Both the position numbers and the translations under genes were made by a program. Of a stretch of 8,077 bases of DNA, positions 1 to 5,885 are shown piece after piece. How positions within the stretch are numbered: position 1 is the first letter of the stretch; the number at the start of each line of letters is the position of its first letter. Origin of the DNA: an uncultured Campylobacter sp. (GTDB taxonomy: Bacteria > Campylobacterota > Campylobacteria > Campylobacterales > Campylobacteraceae); NCBI RefSeq assembly GCF_938031315.1, contig NZ_CALHHT010000412.1, positions 1 through 8,077 of the forward strand, given 5' to 3'. Under the pieces are notes generated by a model. It did not search any database. It saw only the letters and a program-made list of their open reading frames with translations, and had not been told where the DNA came from.

Positions 1-704
1 TCTCCGTGCTTTCCGTCATCGTCCTTTTCGTCGCGTGCTTCGGCTTTTGGGAGCAGATCCTAGGTCTTATGACGCGCCCGCTAGTACGCGTGCTTCCCAA
101 GGGCAGCGAGATCATCTTTACTCAGCTCGGCGAGACCTTTTTTACCGCGATGAAGGTATCGTTTTTCGCCTCGCTGCTTCTAGCGATGCCGATAATTTTC
201 TGGCAGGCGTGGCTTTTCATAGCGCCCGGGCTTTACGACAACGAGAAAAAATACGTCATTCCCTTCGTTAGCGGAGCGAGCATTATGTTCTTTTTGGGCG
301 CGGCGTTTTGCTATTTTTTCGTAATTCCCGTCGCGTTTAATTTCTTGATAAATTTCGGCGCGGAGCAATTCACCGCAATGCCTAAGATCGGCGAATATGT
401 GGGATTTTTTACCAAGCTCGTAGTCGCATTCGGCATTAGCTTCGAGCTTCCGGTGGTGACCTTTTTCCTCGCTAAAATCGGGCTTGTGACGAACAAAAGC
501 CTGAGCGATTTTTTCCGCTACGCAATCGTCATTATTTTCATCTTTGCAGCGGTCATGACGCCGCCAGACGTGCTTAGTCAGTTTATGCTCGCAACTCCGC
601 TAATTGCGCTTTATCTGCTTTCGATCTTCATCGCCAAAATGATAAATCCGTATAAGCCCGAGGATGACGAAGGCGAAAATTCCACGGACGTAGCGCAGGC
701 GTGA
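1..704 (+). CDS. tatC: Sec-independent protein translocase subunit TatC (5'-truncated)
   Basis: TatC is the multi-spanning inner-membrane receptor of the twin-arginine translocase. It binds the RR signal peptide of folded cofactor-containing proteins and works with TatA/B. The frame is open to the left edge (TCC at 3-5 precedes the first GTG at 6), so the GTG is internal. About 20 N-terminal residues, including the conserved cytoplasmic N-tail, are missing. Counting from that GTG, 232 residues remain. Family marks are the periplasmic FTQLGETF segment (38-45), the loop IAPGLYDNEKK (72-82), the conserved acidic residue in GISFELPVV (Glu147) and TPPD before the last helices (185-188). About six hydrophobic spans are expected and most are visible. 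The C-tail is short, acidic and hydrophilic (EDDEGEN). The stop lies one base before the queA start, so the two genes are very likely cotranscribed and translationally coupled. Confidence 0.96.
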   Translation, partial: SVLSVIVLFVACFGFWEQILGLMTRPLVRVLPKGSEIIFTQLGETFFTAMKVSFFASLLLAMPIIFWQAWLFIAPGLYDNEKKYVIPFVSGASIMFFLGAAFCYFFVIPVAFNFLINFGAEQFTAMPKIGEYVGFFTKLVVAFGISFELPVVTFFLAKIGLVTNKSLSDFFRYAIVIIFIFAAVMTPPDVLSQFMLATPLIALYLLSIFIAKMINPYKPEDDEGENSTDVAQA

Positions 705-705
705 G

Positions 706-1725
706 ATGGCGGATCTAAATTTAGTTGGCAGCTACGATTACGAGCTTCCTAGCGAGCTCATCGCAAGCGCTCCCGTCATGCCCAAACAAAGCGCGCGCCT
801 ACTGATCTACGACCGCGCCAAGGAGCAGATCACGCACGCGCACTTCGGCGATCTGGCGGACGCCCTGCCGCCCTGCGATATTATTTTCAACGACACGAAG
901 GTAATTAAGGCGCGCCTCTTCGGTCATAAAAACAGCGGCGGCAAGATCGAGCTTCTGTTAAATTCGCCGCTTGCGGGCGATAAATTTAGCGCCTATATTC
1001 GCGGCAGCGTCAAAGCGGGCAGCGAATTAAAATTTCAAAGCGGTCTTGAAGCGCGCGTTTGCGAGCTGATGGAAGGCGGGCTTCGCATCGTGCAGTTTGA
1101 GCGCGGCGGCGAAGCTTTAAACACCCATGATGTTTTTGAAATTTGCGAGCGTATCGGCCATGTGCCGCTGCCGCCATATATTAAGCGCGCCGATACCAAG
1201 CAGGACGAGAGCTGGTATCAAAGCATCTTCGCGCGCGAGCAAGGCGCCGTAGCCGCACCCACCGCAAGCTTGCATTTTGATAGCGAGATGATCGCGGATT
1301 TACGCCGAAATCACGAGATCCACTTCATCACGCTGCACGTGGGCGCGGGCACCTTCAAGCCCGTGGAAGTAGCGGATCTGCGCGATCACAAGATGCACGG
1401 CGAGCTCTACTCCATCCCGCCGCAGACCGCGCAAATTCTAAAAAGCGAGCGAAAAATTTTAGGCGTGGGTACGACGGTGACGAGAACGATCGAAAATTTT
1501 GCACGCAACGGGCAAAGCAGCGGGATCTGCGAGCTGTTTTTGCACCCGGGCAATCCGCCGATAAGACAGAATTTTTTGCTTACGAACTTTCACCTGCCCA
1601 AATCCACGCTGATAATGCTCGTAGCGAGCTTCATCGGCCTTGAGCGCACGCTTGAGCTCTACCGCATCGCAGTGGAGCAAAGATACCGCTTCTACTCCTA
1701 TGGCGATGGGATGCTTGTGCTATGA
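706..1725 (+). CDS. queA: S-adenosylmethionine:tRNA ribosyltransferase-isomerase QueA
   Basis: QueA transfers and isomerises the ribosyl group of SAM onto preQ1 at the wobble G34 of GUN-anticodon tRNAs, giving epoxyqueuosine, the penultimate step of queuosine synthesis in the cytoplasm. At 339 residues it has the normal family length. Signatures seen in order are YDYELPSELIA (10-20), FNDTKVIKARLFG (61-73), GGKIELLL (78-85), HVPLPPYIKR (152-161), GAVAAPTASLHFD (180-192), LHVGAGTFKPV (210-220) with HKMHGELY (228-235), GTTVTRTIEN (255-264), TNFHLPKSTLIMLV (293-306) and RFYSYGDGML (328-337). The ATG sits one nucleotide after the tatC stop (TGAGATG) with no strong Shine-Dalgarno, suggesting translational coupling. 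Its end overlaps the next gene by four bases (ATGA). It appears intact and functional. Confidence 0.98.
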   Translation: MADLNLVGSYDYELPSELIASAPVMPKQSARLLIYDRAKEQITHAHFGDLADALPPCDIIFNDTKVIKARLFGHKNSGGKIELLLNSPLAGDKFSAYIRGSVKAGSELKFQSGLEARVCELMEGGLRIVQFERGGEALNTHDVFEICERIGHVPLPPYIKRADTKQDESWYQSIFAREQGAVAAPTASLHFDSEMIADLRRNHEIHFITLHVGAGTFKPVEVADLRDHKMHGELYSIPPQTAQILKSERKILGVGTTVTRTIENFARNGQSSGICELFLHPGNPPIRQNFLLTNFHLPKSTLIMLVASFIGLERTLELYRIAVEQRYRFYSYGDGMLVL

Positions 1726-2762
1726 AAGCCGTGGTTTTAGGCACGCTAGCAATATTGGCTGCGACGGCAGGCTTTGCGGCAAGAAAATTTTTTGCTAAAA
1801 AGCCCGCCGTAAGCGGCAAAATTTTCTCCGCTGCGCCTAAAGCCAAAGAAAGCGATTCCATCGTGCCTAGACGCGAGGATATCGCGCAGATCGATATTTT
1901 AAAAATTTTAAAATTTCAAAGCGAAATTTTATTTGAGGAGTGCACGAAATACGATAGCACGCTCTATCTTAGCTTCCCGCCGCAGCTTCCGCGCATCTAC
2001 GGCAGCGAAATTTTAAACCTAAGCAGCGCAGTTTTTGACGTGTGCGAGTTCTTTTTGCAAAACATCACCGAGCCGATTTGCGTGAGCGTGGAATTTAGCA
2101 CCAAAGAGCTTAAAAAAAATATGAGTCGCATCAAGCTTGACGTACGAGTCGGTATCAATAGGCAGCTCAAAGACCCACAGACCTACGCGATCAAAAGCGC
2201 GCTAGAAAGCGTCTCAAACGCCGATGATGAATATCTAAGATCTGCTCAAGCCCACCTTGCCACACTGGGCACCCATCCTGTGTTGGGCAGCGACGGGCGC
2301 GGAACGTTCATTAAAATGGATGCCATGGTGGGCTGCTTTGCGCAAAAGCAGGATTTTAGCGCTAAAAAATATGACTACAACGTCATCATCACGCATAAAA
2401 ACCGCGCGATCTTCGAGGAGCTGCGAGATTTTTTAAACGGGCTTGGTTGCGACGTGATGCCAAACTCCAACTGGGAGAGCGCAAAGAGGCACCTAAACGA
2501 CTTCATCTACGTAGCCGACGTCGTCATCCTTGACGCCGAGATTCTGCGCGCCAATATAAGCGAAATAAACTACCTCAACGCGCTGGAAAAAGACGGGGTG
2601 TTTTTCATATTTTTACTTAAAAACAAACACTCGCTCAAGGTGCTGGAGGGGCTAAATTTTAAATTTTTCAAGCTCGAGATGCCATATTTCTACGACGAGT
2701 TTTACGCCACGCTCGACATCATCGAAAAGATCAAAAACGATGAGAATTTCTTGGGGCTGTAG
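1722..2762 (+). CDS. Membrane-anchored pseudo-hybrid-kinase-like protein (degenerate ATPase-like region plus pseudo-receiver)
   Basis: I do not recognise a named gene. Residues 1-24 form a hydrophobic N-terminal segment followed by RKFFAKK, a likely uncleaved N-in/C-out or signal-anchor helix. After a polar linker, residues 85-205 run in the order of a histidine-kinase GHKL ATPase fold: RIYGSEILNLSSAVFDVCEF resembles the stretch leading to the N box, IKLDVRVGIN the G1 strand, and SDGRGTFIKMDAMVG (190-204) the G2 box. The N-box Asn and the DxGxG motif are not visible. Residues 218-338 resemble a response-regulator receiver. VVILDAEIL places Asp271 like the phospho-acceptor, but the acidic pair is replaced by ITHKN (223-227) and the Lys-Pro motif is KLEMP. 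No dimerisation His is seen in the region before the ATPase-like part. The gene overlaps queA by ATGA and so is cotranscribed. The kinase/receiver reading is inference from motif order. The gene itself is secure. Confidence 0.85.
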   Translation: MKAVVLGTLAILAATAGFAARKFFAKKPAVSGKIFSAAPKAKESDSIVPRREDIAQIDILKILKFQSEILFEECTKYDSTLYLSFPPQLPRIYGSEILNLSSAVFDVCEFFLQNITEPICVSVEFSTKELKKNMSRIKLDVRVGINRQLKDPQTYAIKSALESVSNADDEYLRSAQAHLATLGTHPVLGSDGRGTFIKMDAMVGCFAQKQDFSAKKYDYNVIITHKNRAIFEELRDFLNGLGCDVMPNSNWESAKRHLNDFIYVADVVILDAEILRANISEINYLNALEKDGVFFIFLLKNKHSLKVLEGLNFKFFKLEMPYFYDEFYATLDIIEKIKNDENFLGL

Positions 2763-2801
2763 CGAACGGGTAACGACAAATTTAAAACCAAAGAAATTGA
2801 A

Positions 2802-3254
2802 GTGCTATATTTTGACTTAGATTGGATCAAGGGCAATATAAAAGATAGCGAATATGCCTCAAGAGAGCGGCGATACGAGGCGTATTTAGCAGGGCTGCAT
2901 AAAAATATGCATACGCTAGAAAGAATTTTTGCGGGCATAAGCTTCAACGATGCGCTATTGCTACCCAAAAAGCAAATTAATGAAAAGTTGCATTTGAAAT
3001 TTTACATCGGAGATTTGCAAAATGGATATTATGAACTAAAATGCGTTATGAGCTCGGATCAAAGATGCGGCGCGGCAGCAGGCGAAATAATAACGAGCGA
3101 GATATTTTACGAAAATGGCAATTACCGCTTCTCTTTCATCCTCACTTGCTTGAAGGAATACGCCGTTAACTTTTCCAGGATAGATAGCCTTAAATTTAAC
3201 GCGATTTCGGAGAAAAAATACCACTTTGAGCATAAGAAATTTAAACTTTTATAG
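2802..3254 (+). CDS. Hypothetical 150-residue protein, GTG start uncertain
   Basis: The function is not recognised. The frame opens straight after the TAG of the preceding gene, in the same phase. No ATG lies in the first stretch, and GTG at 2802 is the first standard start, with only a weak purine-rich AAAGAAATTGAAG stretch upstream. The product is soluble and charged, starts LYFDLDWIKGNIKD and has no signal peptide or membrane helix. A loose resemblance exists to DUF4085-type proteins: aromatic start, YEAYL helix, then ISFNDALLL in place of their HD-containing strand, then alternating beta strands. This is from memory and unverified. Its composition is visibly AT-richer than queA upstream. 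It lies 39 nt after the previous stop, so it probably rides the tatC-queA transcript. It may be a complete small orphan or an N-terminally truncated remnant. Confidence 0.6.
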   Translation: MLYFDLDWIKGNIKDSEYASRERRYEAYLAGLHKNMHTLERIFAGISFNDALLLPKKQINEKLHLKFYIGDLQNGYYELKCVMSSDQRCGAAAGEIITSEIFYENGNYRFSFILTCLKEYAVNFSRIDSLKFNAISEKKYHFEHKKFKLL

Positions 3255-3260
3255 AAAACC

Positions 3261-3280
3261 GCGCGCCTCATCGGTCGCGC
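3261..3280 (+). terminator. Weak candidate terminator hairpin after the + strand operon
   Basis: GCGCG (3261-3265) pairs with CGCGC (3276-3280) around a 10-nt loop, starting seven bases after the TAG at 3252-3254. It is followed by ATAAAATTTT rather than a clean T run, so intrinsic termination would be weak. A competing ACCG/CGGT pairing exists. Placement just past the last + strand gene is the main support. Confidence 0.3.
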
Positions 3281-3553
3281 ATAAAATTTTGCCCGTAAAG
3301 ATCGCGCCCTTAAATTTATCCCACTTGCAAGCCGCAAATAGCGTAAATTCCGTCGCGCCTTGCAGCTAAATTTATTAAATTTAACATAGTCCGCGCACAA
3401 GCAAGTTTATTTCGTCCGCTTACCTCAAAAACGCTCAAGCCCCATTTTTAAAATTTACGCCCAGACAAGCTTAAGAGACTTTGACAAGCAGCCCAATCTA
3501 TTTTGAGACGCCCGATAAGACGTATATAAAGCGAGTAAATTTAAGAATTTAGT

Positions 3554-3569
3554 GCGAGGCTCGGCTCGC
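3554..3569. terminator. Candidate hairpin past the 3580-4077 gene
   Basis: GCGAG (3554-3558) pairs with CTCGC (3565-3569) over a six-base loop. It lies 10 bases beyond the stop codon of the minus-strand gene at 3580. On the + strand it is followed by GATTTAAATTTTA, and on the - strand by ACTAAATTCTTAAATTT. It could end transcription in either direction in this convergent gap, but the stem is short and neither side has a clean U-tract. Confidence 0.3.
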
Positions 3570-3579
3570 GATTTAAATT

Positions 3580-4077
3580 TTATCTTCTGCCCTCTTTTTT
3601 AGCCCTGACCGCCTCATAAAGCTCGTCGATCGAGGTCGCGGACGAGCCAGAGTATTTCTGCGCCGCTCGCATAGTCTTTTTGCCAAATTTACCGTCGAGC
3701 GCCGCGCCTTTAAACATCAAGCTATTCTGAATATAATAGATCTTATCTTGCTGCGTCAAATTCTGCTGCGCTTGTTGCACCTGCACCTCGGATTTAAGCT
3801 CTTTGGGCTGCTCCTCTTCATAATTCAAAGCCCCCGCCAAATAGCCCAATGCCGCCGCACCGATCAACGGTACGAAGGTTGATACCATGATGCTGCTCGA
3901 ATCTTTGGCAAGTTCGTTTAAAATTTCTTTTGAAAGAAAGAACACAAAGCAGCCTATAATAAAAGCGATTATGTTATTTATGCCGAACATAAACCCCGCT
4001 ATTATGATTAAAATACCGATAATGAGCTCGCCGCCCAAGCGACTTGTTAAATAATAGCTTATCAGGAAATTATTCAC
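3580..4077 (-). CDS. Inner-membrane protein with C-terminal peptidoglycan-binding-like domain
   Basis: The gene is unnamed. The 165-residue product has three hydrophobic spans, about 17-34, 36-49 and 64-84, then a Glu/Gln-rich linker (87-110) and a PG_binding_1-like module at 112-158. The module pattern is visible: IQNSLMFKG, then LDGKFGKKTMRAAQKY with Asp128-Gly129, Phe131-Gly132 and Thr135, matching the family's DGxFGxxT core. Lysines in the loop between spans 2 and 3 (Lys50, Lys58) and Arg13 at the N-terminus fit an N-in topology. That puts the module in the periplasm, where it could contact the cell wall. The start is GTG, fixed by AAGGAG (4083-4088) with a five-base spacer. It lies 57 nt downstream of the zinc-ribbon gene with no clear promoter or terminator between, so the two probably form an operon. 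The topology and wall binding are inferred. Confidence 0.82.
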   Translation of the reverse strand: MNNFLISYYLTSRLGGELIIGILIIIAGFMFGINNIIAFIIGCFVFFLSKEILNELAKDSSSIMVSTFVPLIGAAALGYLAGALNYEEEQPKELKSEVQVQQAQQNLTQQDKIYYIQNSLMFKGAALDGKFGKKTMRAAQKYSGSSATSIDELYEAVRAKKEGRR

Positions 4078-4134
4078 GATATCTCCTTTTTATAAATGCT
4101 CTAGTTAGATTGAAAGACATAAATTTTATTGATG

Positions 4135-4422
4135 CTAAAAGTCTCTAACAAATCTTGGTTCATGATCCTCGGAATCTTTGCGTGCCGAGGCCAAACAGAC
4201 TGCGCCGGTGCCTATTATTACCGCACTTACGACTATGAATCCTTTTACCAAACCATAAACACCGATAAAGATAAGTATCGCGCCGCCCACGAACAATTTA
4301 ACCCAAGCTCTACCATAATGGATCTCCGCCTGACATTCGCTGCATATAACCGCACCGTATCTGACGTCATCCTTGCCGCAAAAAGGGCATGTTAAATAAT
4401 CTGGATGCTCGCTATCCGCCAT
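4135..4422 (-). CDS. Zinc-ribbon, two-helix membrane protein
   Basis: This is a small 95-residue protein of unknown function. Residues 12-30 form a zinc-ribbon: CPFCG (Cys12, Cys15) and CSEC (Cys27, Cys30), likely one tetra-Cys Zn site. Two hydrophobic helices follow at about 41-59 and 61-79, then a charged tail (ARKDSEDHEPR). With the short turn at Lys60, both termini probably face the cytoplasm. Such N-terminal zinc-ribbon plus TM proteins are widespread and mostly uncharacterised. The ATG is supported by AAAGGAG (4429-4435) with a six-base spacer, and a TATAAT-type box lies just upstream. It is the first gene of the probable two-gene unit with the peptidoglycan-binding-like protein. The + strand frame covering the same bases is antisense and lacks family features. 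Confidence 0.83.
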   Translation of the reverse strand: MADSEHPDYLTCPFCGKDDVRYGAVICSECQAEIHYGRAWVKLFVGGAILIFIGVYGLVKGFIVVSAVIIGTGAVCLASARKDSEDHEPRFVRDF

Positions 4423-4450
4423 AAATTTCTCCTTTGAAAAATATGGTTAT

Positions 4451-4456
4451 ATTATA
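4451..4456 (-). promoter_or_regulatory. Candidate sigma-70 -10 box for the zinc-ribbon gene unit
   Basis: Read on the minus strand this is a perfect TATAAT, within CATATATAATATAACC. It sits 28 bases before the ATG, which would give a leader of about 20 nt that includes the Shine-Dalgarno. The upstream minus-strand DNA is AT-rich (CTATTTTTAAATTATTAAG), as in epsilonproteobacterial promoters, which rely on the -10 and periodic T-rich tracts rather than a strict -35. The flanking DNA is very AT-rich, so chance matches are possible. Confidence 0.5.
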
Positions 4457-4489
4457 TATGAGATGGACTTAATAATTTAAAAATAGAGG

Positions 4490-4518
4490 AATTTTAGCGG
4501 CTCTACGCCGCTAAAATT
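4490..4518 (-). terminator. Perfect 12-bp stem-loop ending the rpsF-ssb-rpsR operon
   Basis: AATTTTAGCGGC (4490-4501) and GCCGCTAAAATT (4507-4518) are exact reverse complements around the loop TCTAC (4502-4506). The structure touches the TAA stop of rpsR (4518-4520). On the minus strand the 3' side continues CCTCTATTTTTAAATT, so T-rich sequence follows after a few bases. The GC core flanked by A/T arms is typical of an intrinsic terminator and could also work in the + direction. It separates the ribosomal protein operon from the promoter of the next gene. Confidence 0.75.
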
Positions 4519-4778
4519 TAAAGATTTTCGAATGGATTTGTGACCACGTCTTTGCGATCGACGATGTAAGGTATAAGGGCTGCTTGGCGCGCGCGCTTGA
4601 TAGCCTTTTCTACCATCTCTTGGTATTTTTTGCTGGTGCCGGTTAAGCGGCGCGGCATAATCTTAAAGCGCTCGCTTAGGCAGTGCTTTAGCAGCGCCGT
4701 GTCCTTATAATCGATAAATTCGATCTTTGCTTCCGTAAATTTGCAATACTTCCTAGTATATTTTCTCTTATCTGCCAT
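4518..4778 (-). CDS. rpsR: 30S ribosomal protein bS18
   Basis: S18 binds the 30S platform as a heterodimer with S6. Its 86 residues are the full family length. Visible signatures are KYCKF (11-14 region), IDYKDTALLKHCLSE, then IMPRRLTGTSKKYQ and IKRARQAALIPYI. The basic N-terminus and NPFENL C-terminus are typical of Campylobacter. The ATG is preceded by AAGG (4787-4790). It starts 14 nt after the ssb stop, so it is the third gene of the rpsF-ssb-rpsR operon, and a strong hairpin follows directly. Nothing unusual is seen. Confidence 0.98.
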   Translation of the reverse strand: MADKRKYTRKYCKFTEAKIEFIDYKDTALLKHCLSERFKIMPRRLTGTSKKYQEMVEKAIKRARQAALIPYIVDRKDVVTNPFENL

Positions 4779-4792
4779 GATTTTTTCCTTAA

Positions 4793-5377
4793 TTAAAATG
4801 GGATCGTGTCGTTGCCATCATCGTATTTATCGGCATCGACGTCGACTTCGGGAATCGTGCTTTCGTAACTCTGTTCTTTTTGTTTAGGCGCGTTATAATC
4901 GTTTTTTGCGCCTTTGAAATTTGAGTTTTGTCTGTTAGCATAGCTATTTCCGCCGCTATAGTTAGAATTTCCTCCGCCGTAGCCGCCGGAGCTTCCACCA
5001 TAATTGCCGCCCTCGTAATTACCGCCTTGATTATAGCCGCCGCTTCCACCTTGATTGCTTCCTAGCATCTCCATCGTATCTACGCTGATAGAGTGCTTGC
5101 TTCGGTTCTGTCCGTTTTGATCCTGCCACTGATCTAGCTTTAAGCGGCCTTCGATCAAAATTTTACTGCCTTTTCGCAAGTATTGATTTGCGATTTCGGC
5201 CGTACGACCAAAAAAATCTATGTCTATAAAGCACGTTTCTTCGCGTTTCTCGCCGTTTGAGCTATTATATCTGCGCGTGACGGCGATGCCGGTTTTACCT
5301 ACGGCGGTGCCCGTTTGCAGATATCTAAGCTCGATATCTCGGGTCAAATTACCTACCAAAACTACTTTATTGAACAT
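4793..5377 (-). CDS. ssb: Single-stranded DNA-binding protein
   Basis: SSB coats single-stranded DNA as a tetramer in replication, repair and recombination. It recruits partners through its acidic tip. The 194 residues comprise an OB-fold (about 1-106, starting MFNKVVLVGNLTRDIELRY with IDIDFFGRTAEIANQYLRKG and ILIEGRLKLDQWQDQNG), a Gly/Asn/Tyr-rich disordered linker (about 107-145), a charged region, and the C-terminal tip DGNDTIPF. The final IPF is the conserved partner-binding end. The start is ATG at 5375-5377 with AAAGGA a few bases upstream. Ten nucleotides separate it from rpsF and 14 from rpsR, the classic S6-SSB-S18 arrangement. A second open frame across the Gly-rich part is a shadow created by the repetitive codons. 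Confidence 0.98.
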   Translation of the reverse strand: MFNKVVLVGNLTRDIELRYLQTGTAVGKTGIAVTRRYNSSNGEKREETCFIDIDFFGRTAEIANQYLRKGSKILIEGRLKLDQWQDQNGQNRSKHSISVDTMEMLGSNQGGSGGYNQGGNYEGGNYGGSSGGYGGGNSNYSGGNSYANRQNSNFKGAKNDYNAPKQKEQSYESTIPEVDVDADKYDDGNDTIPF

Positions 5378-5387
5378 ATTTTATCCT

Positions 5388-5801
5388 TTATTCGCCCTCT
5401 TTGGCTGCTTCTTCAGGCTCTTTTGGCTCTGCCGGCGCTTTTGGCTCGCGCTCTTTTTTCGCAGGGCTTAGTTTGATGCCTTTGCTTAGTTTATCCCAAG
5501 CAGAAATTTCACGCTTAGTCTCATATTTGACGGTCAAAAATCTAATGATATCTTCGGTGATGCGCAGATTTCTAACAAGTTCGGAGATCAAGCTCGGCTC
5601 GGCTTTAAAATAGATTACGAAATAAATTCCGCGCTCATATTTGTCGATCTTATAGGCAAGCTTTCTAGCGCCCATTTCGATCACGGAAGCGATCTCTCCG
5701 CCATTTTTGGTTATGATTTCTTTGACGAAATCGACTTTTGTTTTAACTTCATCGTCGGTAAGCGTGGGCTTAACGATGAATAAAACCTCGTAGTTTCTCA
5801 T
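5388..5801 (-). CDS. rpsF: 30S ribosomal protein bS6
   Basis: S6 sits on the 30S platform with S18. The 137 residues begin MRNYEVLFIVKPTLTDDEV and include the ferredoxin-like core with GGEI, GARKLAYKI, GIYFVIYF and LRITEDIIRFLTVK (79-92). Residues from about 112 to the end form a Lys/Glu/Pro/Ala-rich tail (AKKEREPKAPAEPKEPEE), longer than in minimal S6 proteins of about 95-100 residues and probably disordered. In E. coli the S6 tail is glutamylated by RimK; whether that happens here is unknown. AAGGAG (5807-5812) lies five bases before the ATG. The 84-nt leader contains a hairpin that may be regulatory. Confidence 0.97.
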   Translation of the reverse strand: MRNYEVLFIVKPTLTDDEVKTKVDFVKEIITKNGGEIASVIEMGARKLAYKIDKYERGIYFVIYFKAEPSLISELVRNLRITEDIIRFLTVKYETKREISAWDKLSKGIKLSPAKKEREPKAPAEPKEPEEAAKEGE

Positions 5802-5822
5802 AAATTCTCCTTATGGATTTTA

Positions 5823-5845
5823 GCTCGCAAACAGCGTCTGCGGGC
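5823..5845 (-). promoter_or_regulatory. Leader hairpin upstream of rpsF
   Basis: In the 84-nt gap between holA and rpsF, minus-strand CGCAGAC (5836-5842) pairs with GTTTGCG (5826-5832) across a GCT loop, with one G-U wobble. After one C-A mismatch the helix gains two more pairs (GC/GC). It ends 10 bases before the rpsF Shine-Dalgarno. The 5' side contains a CCG triplet at the mismatch. Many bacteria regulate rpsF by an S6:S18-binding leader hairpin with a key CCG. Whether this is one is inference. A weak TAATAT -10-like box (5872-5877) and a TTTGC/GCAAA stem lie upstream. Confidence 0.45.
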
Positions 5846-5885
5846 AAGGATTTTGCAAAAAATGCAAATGGATATTACTAAAATT

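Larger units (their letters stand above)
3255..3579. other. Gene-free gap between convergent operons, rich in AAATTT
   Basis: These 325 bases separate the + strand block from the - strand block. I see no credible coding frame. The long minus-strand frame that enters it from 3122 is the shadow of the 2802-3254 gene and has an Arg/Ser/Leu-heavy unstructured composition. The gap holds two short GC hairpins near its ends and seven copies of the 6-base palindrome AAATTT, mostly within TAAATTTA contexts. No tRNA-like cloverleaf, insertion-sequence end or tandem repeat was seen. Confidence 0.6.

Noticed and set aside
6..8. GTG as the tatC start
   Set aside because: The frame is open to the window edge and the conserved TatC N-terminal tail would be missing. 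The gene is simply cut by the window.
1722..3254. UAG readthrough or selenocysteine-like recoding joining the two + strand genes
   Set aside because: The codon is TAG followed by CGA, no recoding hairpin was seen, and the upstream protein seems to end at a natural domain boundary.
3122..3400. 92-residue minus-strand frame entering the convergent gap
   Set aside because: It is mostly antisense to the 2802-3254 gene, its composition is Arg/Ser/Leu-heavy and no ribosome binding site supports it.
3255..3579. Repeated TAAATTT-like words as a possible CRISPR or tandem array
   Set aside because: The words are 6-8 bases long and irregularly spaced, with no repeat-spacer periodicity.
4129..4395. 88-residue + strand open frame between the two small membrane genes
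   Set aside because: It lies antisense over the zinc-ribbon gene, has no ribosome binding site and no domain pattern. The minus-strand reading has Cys motifs, helices and a clear Shine-Dalgarno.
4789..5049. 86-residue minus-strand frame rich in Ala/Ile/Thr
   Set aside because: It is an alternate-frame shadow over the Gly-rich linker of ssb. The repetitive codons keep several frames open.
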